From assembly GCA_030867875.1 (NCBI GenBank), contig JAOWCC010001751.1, positions 22,744,369-22,808,368 on the forward strand: a DNA stretch of 64,000 bases, in the 5' to 3' direction. A program made the translations under genes and the position numbers. The stretch is from Actinernus sp. WN-2022 (taxonomy: Eukaryota > Cnidaria > Anthozoa > Actiniaria > Actinernidae). Within the stretch, counting starts at the first letter, position 1; every line of letters begins with the position of its first letter. Below are positions 1 through 8,200 of the stretch, in pieces. The notes beneath the pieces were generated by a model that saw nothing but the letters and a program-made list of their open reading frames with translations, did no database searches and was not told the origin of the DNA.

Positions 1-233
1 TTATCCCCGTTGGCTTTGGTTACTTTGACTTTGTGGTACTGCCATGCTTGTCTCAAATCGGTGTATTCTTCCCCGCTGCCTGATACATTGAATTCGATCG
101 GGCCAGAATAGGTAATATTGGATACAGGAAAATACTCAATCCATTGTCCGCGCTCTATGGCTGTTTGAACACTAGGAGCTAAGAATAAATCCAACTCAGA
201 TTTGCTACATTCTCCAGATCTAGGGTGAACCAT
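1..233 (-). CDS. F54H12.2-like protein, N-terminus (capsid-type gene of a Polinton-like element), partial
   Basis: An open frame starts with ATG at 231-233 and stays open to the window edge, giving 77 codons. It contains ECSKSELDLF near the start, WIEYFP around residue 36 and FNVSGSGEEYTDL further on. I recognise these as the N-terminus of the family of C. elegans F54H12.2, a gene that sits beside a Polinton integrase (F54H12.3) in worms and recurs in invertebrate Polinton/adintovirus-like elements. A role as the double-jelly-roll major capsid protein is inference; only the N-terminal fragment is visible. The stop of the next gene upstream on this strand lies 5 bp away, so the two are packed as in a viral late cluster. 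No lesion is seen in this part. Confidence 0.7.
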   Translation of the reverse strand, partial: MVHPRSGECSKSELDLFLAPSVQTAIERGQWIEYFPVSNITYSGPIEFNVSGSGEEYTDLRQAWQYHKVKVTKANGD

Positions 234-238
234 TTTTC

Positions 239-691
239 TTAGAATATGAATTTCCTTTGTTTTATCGTTCTCTGTCTCTTGGATGGAGATGTGTTCTGCT
301 TGCTGGTTGAATGTGAACTGGCTTGTTTAGGTTGTGCTTTCCGTTTTCTAGGTTTTCGTCCTCCACCAGATTGGGCTCCCATTGCCTTCTGGGAAGTAGT
401 TTCATTCATGACAGCTCTCCCTACTTCTTTAGCTCTTCTCGCTAGAGAGTCTTTCACGTGTTCTCCATTCATGACGTCTTGCGCTACCACAAGACCCCCT
501 TTCAACGCCTGGTGACCGACAGCTTTTACTCCTGTAGTAACATGAGGCATAGCCCAACGAAAAAGGCCTTTGAGCATCGACCCAAGGCCATAACCGCGTT
601 GACTTGGACTACCGTGAAAAGCCGGTAAATTCCCCCCTTTCTGTTGTGCTTGTCGCACATAATAATGTTTGTAGTACTCAGAGTTTGGCAT
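239..691 (-). CDS. Small basic Gly-rich pX/pVI-like virion protein of Polinton-like element
   Basis: A 150-codon intact frame. I chose the ATG at 689-691, because the frame open to 697 would need a TTG start. Order: a Tyr-rich start (SEYYKHYY), a Gly-rich GYGLGSMLKGLFRWAMPH segment around residues 34-52 with an amphipathic look, a helical Ala/Lys-rich middle, and a very basic Lys/Arg/Ser tail with KPRKRK and PSKRQRT. This build matches the small membrane-active or DNA-binding proteins compared with adenovirus pVI/pX in adintovirus-type elements. That comparison is from family knowledge and is not proven here. It begins 2 bp after the stop of the minor-capsid-like gene and ends 5 bp before the F54H12.2-like start. 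Confidence 0.65.
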   Translation of the reverse strand: MPNSEYYKHYYVRQAQQKGGNLPAFHGSPSQRGYGLGSMLKGLFRWAMPHVTTGVKAVGHQALKGGLVVAQDVMNGEHVKDSLARRAKEVGRAVMNETTSQKAMGAQSGGGRKPRKRKAQPKQASSHSTSKQNTSPSKRQRTIKQRKFIF

Positions 692-693
692 CG

Positions 694-1446
694 TCAATGA
701 AAATAGGGAGAGGCTCGTCTAAAATGCAGTGTCACCAATACTCGCCCAGACTCAAATGGCACTTTTTCTCCTGTGTCGCGCTTCATATTCACTTCAATGC
801 TCTCAAACTGTTTTCTGCTGACTGGTAAATACTGTGGGCTCAAAAATGTCTTGCTGATACGTTTACCGTCTTTTCCTTCGATAGGAATGATTCGCAGCAA
901 AGGTACATGAGAATCACCGACCAACTAAGATTGCACGATATCACAGTATGTATAAAGGTTGTGAAAGCCATGTTCCAAATCCACTTCCCGTTCGGCAGTG
1001 GTTGTCTTTGTGATAAGCTTGTCTTTAGAAAATCCTAGCATATATCCAACATCGGAAAAGAGCACTCCAGCATTATTTTGTATGTGAATGGTAATCTTGC
1101 GATTCAGTTTTTCATAGGTGAGTGATACGTCACCCTTAAAGCGAGACTCCTGGATTAGTTTATTCATCTTTTGTACGATACTCTGGACAGTCGGGTAATG
1201 TCCTGGAGGTAAAATATATATTTCTATAAAATCTCGACCTTTTTTGATGTAGCATCGATTCCAGAAGTTTCCATGGACATTATTCCAGGTATGGGGATAT
1301 TGGATTTCTGTGAAAGCAACCTCCCACTCAACAGAAAGTTGAATGGATTGAGGGAGATGTATTCGATATTCTGATAAAGTATTCGAGGGAAATACATCCA
1401 TGGTACTGTTAGACGGGAGCCACAAATAAAACTCTGTGTTCTCCAT
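694..1446 (-). pseudogene. Putative minor capsid (penton-type) protein of Polinton-like element, broken by a TAG
   Basis: One frame of about 250 codons runs from ATG 1444-1446 to TGA 694-696, interrupted by an in-frame TAG at 925-927. The start reads ENTEFYLWLPSNS. WEVAFTEIQYP follows near residue 45 and the post-stop part has VPLLRIIPIEG and VLVTLHF. I recognise a protein that regularly lies beside F54H12.2-like genes; its length and position suit the single-jelly-roll minor capsid protein, but this role is inferred. The sequence after the stop keeps the family pattern in the same frame, so the stop is a recent point change (or is read through) and not the natural end. It is followed directly by the pX-like gene. 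Confidence 0.6.
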
Positions 1447-1554
1447 GGTGGTAAAACACAAATGACGAGAGGGGCGGGAAGCGAGTCAATTTATAAGTCC
1501 TATACACAGACAATGGTTTTCTTTATTAATATATTAAAACGATCAGCTATCTAA

Positions 1555-2630
1555 TTACAAGTATTTGATATCCCTTTCATCTTCCCAAGAATTAAAACTC
1601 TCGGGATACCCCTTCCACTGGACAAGGTATTCAATCCTGCCTTTCCGTTTACGCTTTTTAAAGACTTTTTCTACCCGGTAGAAATCATCTTGCTTTTCGA
1701 CTCTCTGTAACTCGGCTTCGTAAAATGTTCCTTCTAAAAGTTCTCCATGATAGTCCTTTAAACGATAGACAGGTGGATGTATTGGTATTCTTTCAGATAT
1801 GGTAAATATCTCTTCGGTCCAGTTTGGAAGATAACCTTTTTCAAAGGTCCGTTTGACCTTACTCATTCGGACTTGGTCTCCAACTTGAAACTTATAGCGT
1901 ACAAGTTTTACAGGGGATCCATATATATAATCTATACGACACAGTTTGTTCGTTTCCCTTATTGCCCGCGCTAGGTTTCATCCCGATACTTCGGTGAAAG
2001 GCGTGGTTATAAGATTTTAGAAGTTTTGGAAGCGCATCTACATAGTTCAAAGTGTTTTTGTAGGTAAAAATATTTCCACATATGAGTCTTGAATGTTCTG
2101 TTGAACCGATCTACGACAGACGCTTTTGTTTTATCATCGTGCGTGGTGAAAAATCCAACATCGTTTTCTCTTAAAAACTTCTGGAATTCTCGGTTTAGGA
2201 ACTCGGTTCCTTTGTCTGTCTGTAGCTTGAGAGGTTTTCTTCCTGATTTGAAAATTTTGCGAAATGCCTCGTTGATTTCTTTCCCAGTCTTGGTTTTCAG
2301 GGGAACAGCCCACGCGACCTTGCTAAAGACATCAATGCACATAAGCAAATATTTGTATCCGTTGTTATATTTGCTGAGAGAACTCAAGTCCACAAGATCC
2401 GCTTGGAATTAGCTGTTGAGACCGCTTACAATGACTCTATTCCTCCCATAATGTCGACGCGCGGGTTTGTGTAAAGTGTACACATCTTGCTTTCTCAACC
2501 AGGCCTGTACTTGTTTATGGGTGATTTTCTTGAGTCCTCTTTCTTTGGCAGCACGGTAAACAGCATCGATACTACGAAAACTGCCTTCGTTCTCGGGATT
2601 GTAATATATCTTCTCCAGTTCTTTGTCCAT
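1555..2630 (-). pseudogene. Polinton/Maverick integrase (rve fold) with C-terminal chromodomain, multiply disrupted
   Basis: The start is ATG 2628-2630 (DKELEKIYY). An N-terminal part ends in GLNS, then an in-frame TAA lies at 2409-2411. The rve core continues in the same frame (DLVDLSSLSKY, LMCIDVFSKVAW, QTDKGTEF and DRFNRTFK), covering the region of the catalytic D, D and E. A one-base shift falls in a T-run near 2065-2070, a second shift in a TA-rich run near 1921-1930, and the last frame (1866-1555) holds the chromodomain (VEKVFKKRKRKGR, YLVQWKGYPESFNSWE). The fold and domain order match C. elegans F54H12.3-type Polinton integrases, which insert the element and make 6-bp target duplications. 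With one stop and two shifts this copy should be inactive. Confidence 0.85.
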
Positions 2631-2804
2631 CACAAAATTCAGAATTTTGCACAATAATTTTACCTCCACAACAGGCCAAAATACAACGCATTCGACTGAA
2701 AACACGTTCTAGTCCCACTTGTAAGGATGGTGGGAAACAACCCATTGTGTTGTTGGCTTGACGGTCAAGTGAGAAGTGATGTAGAATGTCAATGATGCTC
2801 TCTT

Positions 2805-3089
2805 TTATAGAATCTCTAAGAAATGTGGATGATGTTGGAGCATGTATAGAAACAATTCACCCCATTCCTCCTCGGATAGCTCCATTTCTTTAGCAAAGCG
2901 TAGAAAGGTTAATAGACGACCGATATTCACCTCAATTTCAACTGCTGGAAGCACATTCTTAGCAATCTCTAATCGGGATATTTGAGTATAATCTCCAATG
3001 AGTTCAAACCAATTTACATTTCGAAAGTCTGTTTGTGCTGCTACACTTCTCAGCAGGGTAAAGCGAGCTACTGCTTTAGTCGAGGCCAT
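2805..3089 (-). CDS. Hypothetical 94-residue protein of the Polinton-like element
   Basis: An intact ATG-to-stop frame between the integrase and the PC4-like gene, same strand. It has no signal peptide or cysteines. A mostly helical reading includes FLRFAKEMELSEEEWGELF near the C-terminus, with alternating acidic and hydrophobic residues. I do not recognise a family. Its place in the cluster and its clean frame in a decaying element suggest a real gene or a remnant of one, but the short length keeps confidence modest. Confidence 0.45.
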   Translation of the reverse strand: MASTKAVARFTLLRSVAAQTDFRNVNWFELIGDYTQISRLEIAKNVLPAVEIEVNIGRLLTFLRFAKEMELSEEEWGELFLYMLQHHPHFLEIL

Positions 3090-3215
3090 GTCGAAATGAT
3101 TCGTATAAAGTGGATTTGTTAGTACTTATTAGAAATCTTTACATAAATACAATACCTTAATTAATACAAAGACACAATTAAGTATCACATCATGGCTTTA
3201 TTTTACATAGCATTT

Positions 3216-3749
3216 CTAAAAGAGACTTGACCGCCAAGCGCCGTTACAGGTATTACAAATAGTTCCATAGTAACACAGAGTTCTCTTGCATACTGAGCAC
3301 TGTTTGAGTTGGTTCAAAGGCGGCTTTCCTCCAAACGTAACACTGGGTACTGACTGTTCTTCAATATCTCCCGGTTCAGTCGTCATTGAGGAGGTATCTT
3401 GCTCTTCTACTGCTGTGGTCTTCAGGATAGCATTTTGTCTCTGAAGTGATGGACGAAAAACCTCTTCTGGTTCATCGGATAGTTCAGTCTGTCGTGGGTT
3501 CTTGCGTTCAAAGGCTTCATAGTCCGGATCCTCTGGGTTTTCGGATATGGTTTCAATAAGATCGTCCATCTCCTTCACAACGTCTTTGAGGTTGATCCAC
3601 TCGTCGACTGTCAAAGCAATTCCCTCCTTGGTGGGAAATTTCTTGTTTTGGCCTTGAATGTACTTTCGAATGTGAACTCTCATCTTGCCGTGGAAAATGT
3701 TAGCGCTGGCATGATAGCCTCGATGTCCTATCTTGTAGATGACTTCCAT
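3216..3749 (-). CDS. PC4/SUB1-like single-strand DNA-binding protein with C-terminal Cys knuckle
   Basis: A 177-codon intact frame from ATG 3747-3749. Residues about 5-65 follow the PC4 (SUB1, p15) pattern: an aromatic/Gly start (GYHASANIFHGKMRVHIRKY), a basic stretch, EGIALTVDEW, then a helix LKDVVKEMDDLI. PC4 folds bind single-stranded DNA and act in transcription and replication; virus-like elements use them too. The middle is acidic and low in order. The C-terminus has four cysteines, CSVCKRTL and CNTCNGAW, like a zinc ribbon or knuckle. The 120 bp upstream are open in another frame (EPIDPESIQEIEQQQ, preceded by a doubled MFGQSLLFGG), so the true N-terminus may lie there with a frameshift in between. 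Confidence 0.6.
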   Translation of the reverse strand: MEVIYKIGHRGYHASANIFHGKMRVHIRKYIQGQNKKFPTKEGIALTVDEWINLKDVVKEMDDLIETISENPEDPDYEAFERKNPRQTELSDEPEEVFRPSLQRQNAILKTTAVEEQDTSSMTTEPGDIEEQSVPSVTFGGKPPLNQLKQCSVCKRTLCYYGTICNTCNGAWRSSLF

Positions 3750-3807
3750 CTTGTTGCTGCTCGATTTCTTGAATGGATTCAGGGTCGATCGGTTCTAGCT
3801 TTATAGC

Positions 3808-3867
3808 GCCTCCAAACAATAGGCTTTGCCCAAACATGCCTCCAAACAATAGGCTTTGCCCAAACAT
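3808..3867. repeat. 30-bp perfect tandem duplication upstream of the PC4-like gene
   Basis: Two identical 30-bp units, 3808-3837 and 3838-3867. On the minus strand they read in frame as two copies of MFGQSLLFGG. The unit length is a multiple of three, so this is consistent with a duplication inside a coding N-terminus. Confidence 0.9.
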
Positions 3868-3919
3868 GCCCGAATAGATCGATGACCTCATCCAAAGGAA
3901 CAATAGATAATGAGAAACC

Positions 3920-4250
3920 ACTTCATTTAATGAGATTCCACTTCAATTTCCAATTCATTTTATTCATGAGCGCGCCGCACTTTATTCATGAGCGCACCAC
4001 TTTATTCACGAGCCCCAGACAATAGATAATTTATTCACCCCCATTTTATTCATGAGCGCTTTAAAATTAGCATAACACCTTAAAAATCTTCATTTTATCC
4101 ATGAGTGCAAGACAATAGAACCGTGACGTCATTGAATTAATGAGCGCGCACCAAAAATTAACATAGCGCACCAAAAAAACGGCTAATTCCATCCCTTCTA
4201 TACTACTCCGGCCGAGTTCTCTTTCTTCTCTCTCTCCTTTCGGTTTAGTC
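3920..4250. other. Non-coding end region of Polinton-like element with repeated ttattcatgagcgc motif
   Basis: The motif ttattcatgagcgc and close variants recurs at least five times between 3955 and 4150, and acaatagataat occurs at 3900 and 4019. No gene is visible. Such gene-free, motif-rich DNA next to the integrase side is what the terminal repeat of a Polinton looks like, but the other terminus is outside the window, so the boundary could not be confirmed. Confidence 0.45.
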
Positions 4251-4266
4251 TGTCAGCAAGGAAATA

Positions 4267-4363
4267 TTTGCCATTCTTTATCGAAAAAAGTTTGAAAAGC
4301 ATATCAAGACATTCACATGCCATTTCTCTTATATCTCAAGATGTTATGATTGACAGTGTCCAT
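4267..4363 (+). mobile_element. Dispersed repeat fragment with TTAA-type end (family also at 9770 and 25098)
   Basis: The segment matches the reverse complement of 9770-9900 and the direct strand of 25098-25170. Shared words include tatcgaaaaa, agtttgaaaa and gacattc. The copy at 9770 begins TTAA then AGGGGCACTGTCAATC, the form of a DNA transposon with TTAA target duplications. Confidence 0.6.
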
Positions 4364-4521
4364 TTAAATGATTTCCGACGAAGAAATATTATATCTTGAC
4401 TTATGCATTTTTATGACACATTAATTTGAGTCCTAATTAGTATGGTCTTTGATATGCAGTTGGGCGTTCATGCCGTATCCGTTCCTTCTTTTATTCTACC
4501 AGTCCTCCGTTACTGCTCTGA

Positions 4522-4839
4522 GAAAAGGATGAAACCTTAACGAACAAAGAACATGCAGTGGATTTCGAATGGGTTGAGGATAAGAACACTGTGCAAGAAT
4601 GGAAGGCAAAAATGCCAAGCCAAGAGATGTATGAAAAGTTGACGATCACACGCTTGGTAGGAAAGACTGCACTCATAAAGCCTCTGCCAGATTATAGAAT
4701 AGAAAACACAAGTAGGCAGCAACCAAAAGAGAAATCCAATCTGGTCCAAATGCAATTATACTTTGATACAATCTCGTTTCCAAAGTATATAAAGGTGCCT
4801 GAAGGCAAACGTCAGATACGAAGAGTTACCAGGAAATAA
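4522..4839 (+). other. Unidentified open frame of about 105 codons
   Basis: The frame is open from just after a TGA at 4519-4521 to a TAA at 4837-4839 with no good ATG start. It reads like protein, rich in charged residues (EWKAKMPSQEMYEKL, RQQPKEKSNLVQMQLYF) and without low-complexity sequence. I do not recognise it. It may be a fragment of a mobile-element gene next to the Polinton-like end, or chance. The 4840-5157 stretch beyond holds nothing I can name. Confidence 0.2.
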
Positions 4840-5157
4840 GAGAACAATTGACGGGAATTATCCTGACATGTACATAGAGAGAAAGCGAAGATCCAAAACG
4901 TCACTGATTCAGGTCAAGAATCAATGTCTGATTATTAAAGAGATTAGAACGTAACGCTTCGACACCCGTTTTATGAAGGAGAGGTTGCGAACGAAACTGA
5001 GCACGAGAATGTAGTCTGAAAAGACTAGTGGTGTAAAGGTTGGTATTGAGAACGACATTTTTTTTGGGAAACGTGGACTAAGTGCCTGAAGAACACACAT
5101 ATAAGATGACCGCGTCGTGCAAGATTTCACGTAGATAAACTATGGGTCCTTACTCAC

Positions 5158-5292
5158 CAACACATCCACGGCCCTCGATATATTTCTTGCCTGGTGCACA
5201 TTTAATACGAGCACACCGGAATGTCCCAACGAGATTAATACACCGCGTTCCATCAGGACATACTTTTCTGCCACTTCTGCATTCATCTTCAT
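5158..5292 (-). CDS. FBLN1-like: Fibulin-like gene exon 9: calcium-binding EGF, last exon in window
   Basis: A 45-codon phase 1-1 exon opening DEDEC, with TRCINLVGTFRC and a final GRGCV. The donor gtgagtaa is strong, so the gene must continue, but no further EGF or fibulin C-terminal exon is visible down to 4200, where the Polinton-like element begins. Confidence 0.85.
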
Positions 5293-8200
5293 CTGATAGT
5301 CCAACCAATGAAATCCATATGAACATTTTAAATTTGGGTATGAACAGTGTAACACATTGCTTAAGAAAAATGACTAGTAACATCATATATGACGTCATGT
5401 AGGGCAAGTGTACGGTCTGTGAACATGCTTCTATTGCTATGGTGAAAGATTGATGGAGAGACGCCTAACGCCGATACGATCATTATGTCCCTCAGCTAGC
5501 TTTAAAGGGGCTATGTCATGGTACTGCGCATATATCGAGTAATCGCTCGGTTGGTGGCTGTTAACTAGATACAAACAGTTAAACTTCCCTCTCTCAATGC
5601 TTGATTGAAAGGATTTGCAATATTTTCCCTGAAGACTGTTTATATACACTGTTTGTTAATAACGTTTTGCATATTTGCTTCGATTTTAAGTATCCCACAT
5701 GGCCGAGAGGTTCGTTAGTTCATATCAAAATCGAATTCCGGGTTATAGACGATTCAGAATAATCAAACAGGGAGAAAATACGGGTTTGTTTTCTCAATAA
5801 CTTGGAAATCCGGTTTGGGAGCAATTTGTTCTCATACAACCCGGTCCTGGTCTGGACACTATGGCCGCACATACAAGTGCGCCCCACCCGGCCCCCTCCC
5901 ACCCCCGGACTTTCCTGTCCTGTCTGATAATCTCTATTACCTTAGCCACGGACCACAGGTAACGGTGAAAACACAAACCTAAAGAGCCACTCTGCTGGCG
6001 ACTAAGGCACTGTTACACTAGGCAATATGTCCTGCAATTTGACTCGCAATTTTGTTGCGACCCAAGTTGCACGAGATATAGTCTAGAGTAACCAGGGTGT
6101 AGCATACCAAGGAATCCCTATGTAAAGTTTTAAGCGTACGTGCGCAGTGTAACACTCCTCATGCAACTTGTCTCGCAACGGTTTGTGTGACCAGCAAATA
6201 AAAATGCTTATTCCAATCGTGCCAATTCTCTGCGGTCTCCTTCGCAAGACAAATGCAGTTGCACGAACCATTTCCCAGTGTAACAGCGAGTCATGTATTA
6301 AGTTGTTCTCGGCTCACCTACACACTTGTCATTTTGCGGCCGAGTGCCGCGGGGGCATGGAACACAACGATACGATCCGTCGGTGTTGATACATCGCGTT
6401 GATCTTGGGCATTTCGCTTGTCTTGTACCACACTCGTCAATATCTAACGAGAAGAACAGAAAGGGTTAGAATTCAAGCTAGAAAAGCTTTAATGAACTGC
6501 AATGTGAGGAAACTTGATGAATGAAAAATTAGATCATCGTCCGTAAGACAGACAGACATAAATATGTTTTTATTGGTGTTTTGTACGTCACAAGTACTTC
6601 GACATGAGTCCAATAAGTCTTAAATTAGATTATTTAGCCCTGTGTTAGTGGAAACAGGCATCACTGCGTTAGAGCTTCAGCTTCCGTAAGGGACCAGTCA
6701 TTATTTACCGGAGGGGAGGGGGGGGGGGGGGGGGGGGGTAATATTGGGGGGGTGGGGGGTTGGCTCTGATTATCAATCCCTCAAGGGAAGTTTCAACTAT
6801 AGCTGCAAAATACGTGTATGAATGCATGAATGCCAGATCTGTCACGATACAAGGATCTTAACATTTTAATTAGTTACTTTTATATTTTTTAGCTACTTTA
6901 AAAGTTTATTAGCAACAATCTGATGTACCTATGTAGTACAAAGAGCTAATAAAAAAATATGTTATGTTATGTTATGTTATGTTATATGGAGGGGTCGTAT
7001 TTTTTAGATGCCACTTTGAGGGTGGTAAAAATGTTTGGGTAAGGTTATCAGTAGAAGCAAGCGTTTCTAGTGTGTGTTTTCCAGGTTTTTCCGCTCGCTA
7101 CGCTCTCGAACCTGAGGCCGGCTAACTAGAAACCACCAACCAGCGTATTTTTTCAATATTTTAGGATGAAACTAGGTGCGCTTTTGGTTAAAAACACTAG
7201 ACTCATAAGATTAGTCTCTGTGTGAAGACAGCTTTGTTGAAATGTATTTAAGAGCATAGGGGCATGGGTCACAGGGAAGCAAATATACGTCCATTTATTC
7301 AGTGTTATTTCATTTTTACCATATCATGTTGTTCGAGCTGCATCCCCAAATCATAAATGCTCGTACTTCAGAATAGATTATCGGGTGTGTAGCTAGCCTA
7401 TTAATAGGCCCATAGGCCCAGACCTAAACATTTTACAGCCTATTTTACACTAAACATGACCTGAAAGTACAGGAGAAGGCATTTGAGAGAATATAAATCT
7501 AGGAATTTTCCTAAGAAAACGGCCCTTCGAGCCTGGGAAATAAGCATTTTCCGTTTCCAGTTATGTTTGAGCACTGAAATTTTTGAAAAGACTTATCATA
7601 ACTCAGGAAAGTGTATTCTTGTAAAAGTCTTTTGTAATTTGTGCCTTTTTTTTAACTTGATGACCCCAAAAAGCCAGTTTGAAGGGAAACCCTATAATTT
7701 TGATGATAAATTAACTTTTATTTGTATATCGTAGTTTTGTATATGGCCGCAGGAGTATATTACACAGGAATGTTCCTGTGCCCTTGTGTTGGCCCCTAAC
7801 ACAGTAGGTGGTGTGTCTATAGATGGTTTGCACTCAATTCCCAGAGATTCAAATGACAAAGGGCATGGCGGCCATGTTGGTGTACAGAACAAAAGAAGCT
7901 AACGAAGAATCTATTGTTAACTGTATACGAACATGGCGGCTATGACGTAAAGTGCAAAGGGTCCATTTATAGTCGCGAAGTTCTGGTATGCGATTACGTT
8001 GTCTTTTATTCTCTTGCGCTTTAGTATGTTTTAGCAGTTTGAACCGTGTTAATTACAATTTTTCAGTGCATCCTAATTGGTTAAAAGTGGCGGCCTTTGT
8101 TTCTTCTCGCGGGAAACTCTATGCTAAGAATAACTCTACCGTCTACAGTGTTGTGTGACAATAAAATGTGGGAAGAGGAACACTCCTCTGTAATATACTC

